From Shewanella holmiensis (GTDB lineage: Bacteria; Pseudomonadota; Gammaproteobacteria; Enterobacterales; Shewanellaceae): a DNA stretch of 50,092 nucleotides. Location: positions 1 to 50,092 of the forward strand of contig NZ_JAMTCD010000027.1 in assembly GCF_025370255.1 (NCBI RefSeq). The letters are read 5' to 3'. Shown piece by piece: positions 43,635 through 50,092 of this stretch. A program made the translations under genes and the position numbers. The notes beneath the pieces were generated by a model that was given only the letters and a program-made list of their open reading frames with translations, did not search any database and had not been told where the DNA came from. Numbering within the stretch: position 1 is the first letter of the stretch; the number at the start of each line of letters is the position of its first letter.

Positions 43635-44630
43635 GTGGTCATCGCCATCGCAATCGTTCGGACTCGCAATCTATTAGCGGTTGTCATGTTAAGTGGCATT
43701 TATGGCTTATTATCTGCGTGTTTCTTTGTGGTAGTAGATGCCGTAGATGTGGCCTTTACCGAAGCTTCCGTGGGGGCTGGAATATCGGGCTTACTCATGT
43801 TAGCAGCCATTACCATAACGGGTCGTAAAGAAGCCCCTAAGCGCCATAAACCTTTTCTGGCACTATTTGTGGTACTAGTCACTGGAGGCATGTTGATTTA
43901 TGGCACCATGGATATGCCTTATTTTGGTGCTGCTGATGCGCCAGTTCATCAACATGTTGCGCCGCGTTATATTAATGAATCTATGCAGGAAGTCGGTGTC
44001 CCTAATATTGTGACTGCGGTTTTAGGAAGCTACCGTGCATTTGACACCTTAGGTGAAGTCGCCGTTATTTTTACCGCCGGTATTGGCGTGCTTTCATTAT
44101 TAACACTGCCCAGACGCCGTAAAAAAACTTCATCTGATGAAGCCACTGAAGAGCAGATGCATGAGCGTCATATGGTTGTACGCATTGTCAGTAAAGCTCT
44201 TATCCCTTTCATCTTGCTGTTTGCGTTATATGTACAATTCCATGGTGACTTTGGTCCTGGCGGGGGCTTCCAAGCTGGTGTGATCTTCGCAGCAGGGATT
44301 ATTCTTTACACCATGCTATTTGGTTTAGATACCGCTCAAAAGGTGTTTAACCCGTCGATAATTCAACTGCTCGCCGCGGTGGGGCTTTTACTTTACGCCT
44401 CTGTCGGGGTTGTTTCGATGATAAATGGTGCCAACTTCTTAGATTATAACGTGCTAGCTGATGATCCTATTGATGGTCAACATATCGGGATACTCATTAT
44501 TGAATTAGGGGTGGGTATCACTGTCGCATCGGTCATGTTGAGTATCTTTTTCAATTTTGATGCCCGCAGACAAGCCATTCAAAACAGTAACAAACAAAAA
44601 GGGGAGCAGGATGTTTCTCGGACTCTATAA
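43635..44630 (+). CDS. mrpB: Fused MrpA C-terminal domain and MrpB
   Basis: This protein of about 331 residues joins two modules. Residues 1-60 match the MrpA C-terminal (DUF4040/MbhD) motif (RNLLAVVMLSGIYGLLSA, DVAFTEASVGAGISGLLMLA). The centre (about 65-165) is MbhE-like. The rest is MrpB, with its signature FHGDFGPGGGFQAGVIFAAG near 230. The stated start is GTG 43635, but it cuts into the first helix. An in-frame ATC at 43596 lies eight bases after the strong site GGGAGGG (43581-43587) and would add EALVDVILLIFL, completing the helix. I favour ATC. Stop overlaps mrpC by 20 bp. Confidence 0.88.
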   Translation: MVIAIAIVRTRNLLAVVMLSGIYGLLSACFFVVVDAVDVAFTEASVGAGISGLLMLAAITITGRKEAPKRHKPFLALFVVLVTGGMLIYGTMDMPYFGAADAPVHQHVAPRYINESMQEVGVPNIVTAVLGSYRAFDTLGEVAVIFTAGIGVLSLLTLPRRRKKTSSDEATEEQMHERHMVVRIVSKALIPFILLFALYVQFHGDFGPGGGFQAGVIFAAGIILYTMLFGLDTAQKVFNPSIIQLLAAVGLLLYASVGVVSMINGANFLDYNVLADDPIDGQHIGILIIELGVGITVASVMLSIFFNFDARRQAIQNSNKQKGEQDVSRTL

Positions 44631-44973
44631 CTATTGGATCGCAATTCTGTTGATGATGATCGGTTTTTATATCGTTATCGCCCATGGTAATTTGGTTAAG
44701 AAGTTAGTTGGACTAACCATTTTTCAAACCTCAGTGTTTATCTTTTATATCAGCGTAGGCGTGGTTGAGCGTGGCAGCGCACCTATCTTAGCTGAAGGAA
44801 TTAGCGATTACTCTAACCCTCTACCTCATGTATTAATTCTTACCGCCATTGTAGTCGGTATCGCGACCACAGCACTTGGGCTCGCATTGGTCATCAGAAT
44901 CAAAGAATCATATGGCTGTGTCGAAGAAGATGAGATACAAAAACTAGATCAGCTAAACGAGGAAAAATCATAG
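44611..44973 (+). CDS. mrpC: Mrp antiporter subunit C (MnhC/MrpC, NuoK-like)
   Basis: This 120-residue protein has three helices and NuoK-like motifs: IGFYIVIAHGNLVKKLVGL near residue 16, then QTSVFIFYISVG and DYSNPLPHVLILTAIVVGIA. The P-x-x-x-ILTAIVVG segment with Leu-Pro-His is typical of MrpC. ATG 44611 follows AAGGGGAGCAGG, so the longer frame (44557) is rejected. The stop overlaps the GTG of the next gene. Confidence 0.93.
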   Translation: MFLGLYNYWIAILLMMIGFYIVIAHGNLVKKLVGLTIFQTSVFIFYISVGVVERGSAPILAEGISDYSNPLPHVLILTAIVVGIATTALGLALVIRIKESYGCVEEDEIQKLDQLNEEKS

Positions 44974-46451
44974 TGTTAGCTCACCTGCCTATTTTACAAG
45001 TGGTGGTGCCGCTAATGGCCGCCCCATTATGCTGGTTCTTAAACCGTTCAAAACTAGTGTGGATATTTGCCTTATTAGTCTGTGCTGCGACCTGCACCAA
45101 CAGCACACTATTACTGATAGAAGTGATGAAATCAGGGACTATTACCTATGAACTTGGGGGATGGGAAGCGCCTTGGGGGATTGAATTACGCATAGATAAA
45201 CTTAATGCCTTTTTACTGCTGATTATATCAACCATTGCTACTGTGGTGATGTTTGCCGCCAACACTAGCATACAAAAAGAATTGAGCGAAGATCGCCACA
45301 CCCTATTTTACAGCCTCTACCTGTTATCTTTGACAGGTATGTACGGCATCGTGGCTACTGGCGATGCATTTAATGTATTTGTCTTTTTAGAGATTTCCTC
45401 GCTTTCGGCCTACGCTTTAATCGCCTTAGGTAATGACAGACGTGCACTTTGGGCCGCTTTCCAATACCTGATTATGGGTACCATTGGGGCCACCTTTATT
45501 TTGATTGGTATCGGCATGCTCTATCAAATGACGGGCACGCTCAACATGAGTGATCTCGCGATTAGATTGGTTGACGTTGGCCACACCCGCACAGTATTTG
45601 TCGCTTTCGCGTTCTTAATTGTCGGCCTCTGCTTAAAGCTAGCACTATTCCCACTCCACCTGTGGTTGCCTAATGCTTATGCCTACGCACCTTCAATAGT
45701 AACGGCTTTTTTAGCTGCAACCTCAACAAAAGTAGCAGTTTACTTACTGATCAGATTTACTTTTACTGTATTTGGTATCAGTTTCTCGTTTACCACTCTC
45801 CCCTTACAAAGCATTTTAATGGTGCTAGGGCTTGTGGGTGTTTTTGTTGCTTCTGTTACTGCCATATATCAGCAAAATGTTAAACATATCTTAGCCTACT
45901 CAAGTATCGCGCAAGTCGGCTATATGATCATCGGTTACTCCATTAATACCAGTACTGGCGTGATGGCAACCTTACTGCATCTGTTTAACCATGCCTTAAT
46001 GAAAAGCGCCCTGTTTTTAGCATTAGGCGCAATAATGTACCGAATTGGCAGCGTTCAATTGAGTCAATTTCAAGGCCTGGGAAGACAAATGCCATTAACC
46101 ATGTCAGCCATAGTCATTGGTGGGTTGAGTCTTATTGGTGTGCCCTTATCCGTCGGTTTTATCAGTAAATGGTATCTGCTTATCGCCAGTGTTGAAGCTG
46201 GTATGTGGTCAGTTGCCGTACTTATCCTACTCGGTTCATTACTGGCAATTGTCTATATCTGGCGCATTGTGGAAATGGCTTACTTTAAGCCGCCACTACC
46301 AGGGCGGGAAACAGTCAAAGAGGCACCTTGGACATTCCTTGCGCCTATTTGGGCACTCGTCATCGCTAATATCTATTTCGGTATCGATACTCGCCTAAGT
46401 GTGCAAGTTGCACAGGCGGCTTCTCAAAGTTTGTTTGGAATAAACCCATGA
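44973..46451 (+). CDS. mrpD: Mrp antiporter ND-like subunit D, first of three
   Basis: This 492-residue protein is of the NuoL/M/N antiporter type, with about 14 helices. Key charged residues are present: the Glu in FVFLEISSLSAYALIA (TM5) and the Lys in LKLALFPLHLWLPNAYAYAP (TM7 region). The broken-helix Lys/His region is HILAYSSIAQVGYMI, followed by HLFNHALMKSALFL. These form the proton path. The gene starts at GTG 44973 with GAGGAAAAATCATA before it. It is the most MrpD-like of the three. Confidence 0.93.
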   Translation: MLAHLPILQVVVPLMAAPLCWFLNRSKLVWIFALLVCAATCTNSTLLLIEVMKSGTITYELGGWEAPWGIELRIDKLNAFLLLIISTIATVVMFAANTSIQKELSEDRHTLFYSLYLLSLTGMYGIVATGDAFNVFVFLEISSLSAYALIALGNDRRALWAAFQYLIMGTIGATFILIGIGMLYQMTGTLNMSDLAIRLVDVGHTRTVFVAFAFLIVGLCLKLALFPLHLWLPNAYAYAPSIVTAFLAATSTKVAVYLLIRFTFTVFGISFSFTTLPLQSILMVLGLVGVFVASVTAIYQQNVKHILAYSSIAQVGYMIIGYSINTSTGVMATLLHLFNHALMKSALFLALGAIMYRIGSVQLSQFQGLGRQMPLTMSAIVIGGLSLIGVPLSVGFISKWYLLIASVEAGMWSVAVLILLGSLLAIVYIWRIVEMAYFKPPLPGRETVKEAPWTFLAPIWALVIANIYFGIDTRLSVQVAQAASQSLFGINP

Positions 46452-47938
46452 CCTCATCTTTGGCGCTGATGTTACAGCTAACTATCTTATTGCCACTGCT
46501 GGCAACCTTTGCAATAGCAATAACAGCAAAGAAACCTAACCTTCGTGAGGCTGTCACCATTAGCACCAGTCTTGCGGTACTTTACTGCGTGATCAACCTT
46601 TATCAAGCGATCAAGGCTGGAGCAAGCATTGAGGTGTCTTGGTGGGAACTGATGCCTGGGTTAGAGGTGAGCTTTGTTGTTGAACCACTAGGAATGTTAT
46701 TCGCACTAGTTGCTAGTTTTCTTTGGTTAATTACTACTATTTATGCCATAGGCTATATGCGTGGTCACGGTGAGGAAAACCAAACTCGCTTTTACATTTG
46801 CTTCGCTTTAGCCATTAGTGCGGTTATGGGACTCGCCTTTTCAGCCAATCTATTTACCCTATTCATCTTTTATGAAGTGATAACCTTATCAACCTATCCA
46901 CTGGTGACGCATGCCGGTACAGACAAAGCTAAACAGGGTGGTCGCGTCTACCTTGGTATTTTACTTAGTACCTCAATCGTATTCTTCCTGTTAGCGATTG
47001 TATTGACTTGGTTAATTAGTGGCAGCCTTGAGTTTACCGCAGGCGGTGTCTTTGATGACAAAGTTAATACCACCATGGCTGGCGTAATCTTAGTACTCTT
47101 TATCTTTGGTATAGGCAAAGCAGCCATCATGCCATTTCATCGCTGGCTACCTGCTGCTATGGTTGCACCAACTCCAGTTAGCGCCCTGTTGCATGCTGTA
47201 GCGGTGGTAAAAGCCGGAGTATTTACGGTAATCAAAGTCTGTATTTTTATTTTTGGACTCGACCTATTACCTAAACTGCCCACCACAGAGTTTTTGCTGT
47301 ACTTAGCGACTTTTTCTGTATTAGTAGCTTCTATCGTGGCGATGCGACAAGACAACTTGAAAGCCAGATTAGCGTACTCTACCGTGAGTCAATTGGGTTA
47401 CATCACTATCGGTGCATTACTAGCAACCTCATCAGGGGTTATCGGTAGCGCTATGCATATTGCTTCCCATGCCTTTGGCAAGATCACGCTGTTCTTTTGC
47501 GCAGGTGCAATTTTAGTAGCCTGTCATAAATCGAAGGTCAGTGAGATGCGTGGTTTAGGTTATACAATGCCAATCACTATGGCCGCTTTTTTTATTGGCA
47601 GCCTTAGCATTATCGGCGTTCCACCCACTGGTGGAACATGGAGTAAATGGTTCCTATTAATGGCTACCGTTGAAACAGGTTATTGGGTTGTAATGGTCAC
47701 CTTGATGCTGAGTTCGTTGCTCAATATCGCCTACCTATTGCCCATCCCTTATCATGCGTTTTTCCCTGGCAAGGATGAAAAGCCAGAAAAAAACACAATC
47801 AAAGAAGCGCCATTACCCTCTTTAATTGCATTAACTATCACATCATTAGGCTGCTTGATTATGTTCATCCATCCACAGCCCGTTTATGAATTGGCGAAAA
47901 CTATCTTGACTGTATCTGGAGTTAGCCATGGACAATGA
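46448..47938 (+). CDS. ND-like antiporter subunit, second of three
   Basis: This 496-residue NuoL/NuoM/MrpD-type protein has about 14 helices. The Glu sits in LFTLFIFYEVITLSTYPLVT. The Lys sits in GIGKAAIMPFHRWLPAAMVA, with HAVAVVKAGVF (second Lys) and RLAYSTVSQLGYITIG after. The segment VAPTPVSALLHAV is closer to NuoL/MrpA N-terminal than to classical MrpD. It could stand in for the N-terminal part of MrpA, whose C-terminal part is in the 43635 gene; that is inference. It overlaps the mrpD stop by four bases. Confidence 0.9.
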   Translation: MTSSLALMLQLTILLPLLATFAIAITAKKPNLREAVTISTSLAVLYCVINLYQAIKAGASIEVSWWELMPGLEVSFVVEPLGMLFALVASFLWLITTIYAIGYMRGHGEENQTRFYICFALAISAVMGLAFSANLFTLFIFYEVITLSTYPLVTHAGTDKAKQGGRVYLGILLSTSIVFFLLAIVLTWLISGSLEFTAGGVFDDKVNTTMAGVILVLFIFGIGKAAIMPFHRWLPAAMVAPTPVSALLHAVAVVKAGVFTVIKVCIFIFGLDLLPKLPTTEFLLYLATFSVLVASIVAMRQDNLKARLAYSTVSQLGYITIGALLATSSGVIGSAMHIASHAFGKITLFFCAGAILVACHKSKVSEMRGLGYTMPITMAAFFIGSLSIIGVPPTGGTWSKWFLLMATVETGYWVVMVTLMLSSLLNIAYLLPIPYHAFFPGKDEKPEKNTIKEAPLPSLIALTITSLGCLIMFIHPQPVYELAKTILTVSGVSHGQ

Positions 47939-48323
47939 GAAGCAGTACATTTTTGATAATCCCAAAAATATCCAGCGAGTTTTATACCTGTTATATGCTT
48001 GCTGCGGATTACTTGTGATACTTGATTTTGTCATTCACCGTCATGTTTCTCATCCCTGGGAAAACTTACCTCTCTTTTATCCTATCTATGGTTTTGTTGG
48101 CTGTGTGATATTGGTATTGGTCGCAAGCTGGATGCGAACCTTTTTGATGCGCCCAGAAGACTATTATGATCAAGATAATGATGGTCAGGAAAATAACGAC
48201 AATGAAATCGAGGACAACCAAGCAGCTCTTAGTATAGCCGCTGCAACTGATGTCGAGTCTGAAAAAGAACACTTAAGCGAAATTAGAAATAACAATAAAG
48301 GTGATCGCAATGTGGATGCTTGA
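47928..48323 (+). CDS. Uncharacterised two-helix membrane protein within the Mrp operon
   Basis: This 131-residue protein has a short N-terminus, two helices (about 18-37, VLYLLYACCGLLVILDFVI; 48-68, FYPIYGFVGCVILVLVASWM) and an acidic tail of about 60 residues (RPEDYYDQDNDGQENNDNEI and so on). HRHVSHPWENLP links the helices, with several His. I know no function. It overlaps the preceding gene by 11 bases and the following by about 14-23, so it is part of the operon and probably of the complex. Confidence 0.8.
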   Translation: MDNEKQYIFDNPKNIQRVLYLLYACCGLLVILDFVIHRHVSHPWENLPLFYPIYGFVGCVILVLVASWMRTFLMRPEDYYDQDNDGQENNDNEIEDNQAALSIAAATDVESEKEHLSEIRNNNKGDRNVDA

Positions 48324-50010
48324 ATTACCGCCCTTTGTATTGTTTTTAATCGGCGGTTTGATTGCTGCTACAACTCATGGGAAACTCCGCGGCGCATTGA
48401 TGATAGCAATACCTATCGTCAGTGGGTTGCACTTGTGGACTGTACCTGAGGGTGTCCATCTTCAATTCATGTTTTTAGACTATGAATTAGTCCCCTATCG
48501 CGCTGACAAATTGAGCCTGATGTTTGGCTATATTTTTCATATTGCAGCATTAATTTCGATCATCTATTCACTTCACGTTAAAGATACTGTGCAGCAAGTA
48601 GCAACCATGCTATACGCGGGAAGCGCCATTGGTGCCGTGTTTGCGGGAGACTTACTTACTCTATTTGTGTTTTGGGAGCTATTGGCGTTTACCTCAGTAT
48701 TTCTCATTTGGGCTCGTCGTACTTCTCGCGCTTATAGCGCTGGTATGCGCTACCTAATCATGCAAGTACTGTCAGGGGTTATTCTACTGGTAGGCGCACT
48801 GTTTCATATAGCTGAAACAGGCAGTGTCGCCTTCGATAAAATAGGATTAGATGGCATAGCTGGTTGGCTAATATTTATCGCCTTTGGTATTAAATGTGCC
48901 TTTCCTTTTTTTCACACATGGCTTACCGATGCCTACCCTGAAGCGACACCAACTGGTACCGTTATTCTGAGTGCTTTTACCACCAAGGTGGCAGTTTATG
49001 CACTGGCTAGAGCCTACCCCGGTACGGAGTTTCTAATTTATATCGGCGCAGCAATGACTTGCTTCCCTATCTTCTTTGCGGTAATTGAAAACGATCTTCG
49101 TCGAGTACTTGCTTATAGCTTGATTAACCAAGTCGGCTTTATGGTAGTAGGTATAGGTATTGGCACCTCACTAGCATTAAATGGGGCTGTTTCTCACGCC
49201 TTTAACGATGTGATCTTTAAAGGCCTGTTATTTATGAGCATGGGGGCTGTATTGCACATGACTGGACGAATAAATGGTTCAGATCTCGGTGGCCTTTATA
49301 AAACCATGCCTAAAACCACAATATTATGTATTGTAGGCGCAGCCTCTATTTCAGCATTCCCGCTGTTTAGCGGTTTTGTCAGTAAATCTATGGTGATGTC
49401 GGCTGCCATTGAAACGGGTCATGATTGGGTCTGGTTAATGCTATTGTTTGCCTCGGCGGGTGTATTCCACCATGCAGGTATCAAAATCCCTTATTTTGCG
49501 TTCTTTGCACATGACTCAGGCATAAGAGCAAACGATCCACCAAACAACATGTTATTGGCTATGTTTATATCAGCCGGTCTGTGTATAGGTATTGGTATCT
49601 ACCCGGCTGCGCTCTACTCGTTATTACCATACGATACTGGCTATAATCCCTATGATGCAACCCATGTACTCGCCCAGACACAGCTGCTGTTATTCTCAGC
49701 ACTGGCCTTCGTCTGGTTGAACCTTAAAGGTAAGTATCCGCCAGAATTACGCTCCACTCATCTTGACATTGATTGGGTCTACAGGCGTTTAGTGCCTAAT
49801 GCTCTGCAGCGTATATTTGCGGTGATTTGGAAAGTAGACGCAGAAATACGTCAATCAATACGAAGCAAACTAAACCAATGTCAGACGTTTTTATCACGTC
49901 AATACAAAGGAGGTGGTAGCCTTATGTCCACCGACTATCCCTCTGGCAATATGGTGCTCTGGGTAGCGGTTATTCTCGCAACCTACCTGTTCATTGGCTT
50001 TGTGAGCTAA
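48310..50010 (+). CDS. ND-like antiporter subunit, third of three
   Basis: This 566-residue protein of the NuoL/M/N-MrpA/D superfamily has about 14 helices plus a C-terminal extension with a cytoplasmic stretch and a last helix (MVLWVAVILATYLFIGFV). The Glu is in LLTLFVFWELLAFTSVFLIW; the Lys is in FGIKCAFPFFHTWLTDAYPE, with TTKVAVYALAR and RVLAYSLINQVGFMVV following. ATG 48310 follows AAAGGTGATCGCA; GTG 48301 lies in that site. The extra C-terminal helix recalls the lateral helix of NuoL/MrpA-like subunits. It is the last gene before the window end. Confidence 0.9.
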   Translation: MWMLELPPFVLFLIGGLIAATTHGKLRGALMIAIPIVSGLHLWTVPEGVHLQFMFLDYELVPYRADKLSLMFGYIFHIAALISIIYSLHVKDTVQQVATMLYAGSAIGAVFAGDLLTLFVFWELLAFTSVFLIWARRTSRAYSAGMRYLIMQVLSGVILLVGALFHIAETGSVAFDKIGLDGIAGWLIFIAFGIKCAFPFFHTWLTDAYPEATPTGTVILSAFTTKVAVYALARAYPGTEFLIYIGAAMTCFPIFFAVIENDLRRVLAYSLINQVGFMVVGIGIGTSLALNGAVSHAFNDVIFKGLLFMSMGAVLHMTGRINGSDLGGLYKTMPKTTILCIVGAASISAFPLFSGFVSKSMVMSAAIETGHDWVWLMLLFASAGVFHHAGIKIPYFAFFAHDSGIRANDPPNNMLLAMFISAGLCIGIGIYPAALYSLLPYDTGYNPYDATHVLAQTQLLLFSALAFVWLNLKGKYPPELRSTHLDIDWVYRRLVPNALQRIFAVIWKVDAEIRQSIRSKLNQCQTFLSRQYKGGGSLMSTDYPSGNMVLWVAVILATYLFIGFVS

Positions 50011-50032
50011 TCGTTCTCATCAAGTATAAGCT

Positions 50033-50065
50033 AGCCTATTTGAACACTGTAATTGCGAATAGGCT
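50033..50065 (+). terminator. Hairpin after the last Mrp gene
   Basis: AGCCTATT (50033-50040) and AATAGGCT (50058-50065) form a perfect 8-bp stem with a 17-nt loop, 23 bp past the stop. No T-run follows, so this is only a possible operon end. Confidence 0.45.
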
Positions 50066-50092
50066 GGTATCAAACCTTAGTATTAGCCAAGG

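Overview
The window reads as a chromosome segment of a Shewanella-type marine gammaproteobacterium. The evidence is a torECAD/torSTR/torF trimethylamine-N-oxide (TMAO) respiration locus with a pentaheme TorC, and a dmsEFABGH-type DMSO respiration locus with an MtrA-like decaheme and an MtrB-like barrel. A HolD/RimI pair and moderately AT-rich DNA fit the same picture. The genus call is inference from gene content; no search was run.

Layout. 1-240: tail of an IS3-family insertion sequence. 738-2503: a GNAT acetyltransferase and an AraC-type regulator. 2756-5089 (minus): a bufferin cluster, bufA-bufB-bufC, whose precursor carries a tandem duplication of its Cys-rich core. 5415-8414 (minus): a large Oar-like TonB-dependent receptor. 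8580-9360: gene-free DNA with palindromic repeats. 9364-21203: the tor locus, lying between rimI and holD, which are neighbours in E. coli. 21609-22409: a lone nagB. 22410-23884: gene-free apart from a decayed IS5-family transposase. 23885-32476: a Crp/Fnr-like regulator divergent from dmsE-F-A-B-G-H. 32499-33294: a methyltransferase and a small coupled ORF. 33619-39264: a CoA-thioester gene set (acyl-CoA ligase, two crotonases, a CaiB-type CoA-transferase, a MaoC hydratase), part of it GC-rich and likely acquired. 39864-39940: tRNA-Trp. 40057-41088: a DmeF-like metal exporter with a long His/Asp repeat. 41947-42399: a secreted Rap1a/Tai-like protein. 42474-50010: an Mrp-type cation/proton antiporter operon with three ND-like subunits and one uncharacterised membrane protein.

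How the genes work together. TorT and TorS sense TMAO and TorR responds. I find TTCATA-N4-TTCATA direct repeats upstream of torE, torF and torR. The sites before torF and torR are an identical 16-mer, so one regulator probably drives reductase and porin and controls itself. TorC passes quinol electrons to periplasmic TorA, TorD is its chaperone and TorF is a porin. In the dms locus DmsA has a Tat plus lipoprotein signal, fitting export to the cell surface through the DmsE/DmsF conduit, with DmsG as chaperone. The bufferin genes would make a modified, probably copper-binding periplasmic peptide. The Mrp operon couples cation and proton movement.

Most worth a second look: the duplicated bufferin and its intercistronic hairpin; the TorR boxes, including the putative autoregulatory one; the tor locus between holD and rimI; the dms-linked Crp/Fnr-like regulator; the variant Mrp operon with a probable ATC start codon; and the unusual tRNA-Trp.
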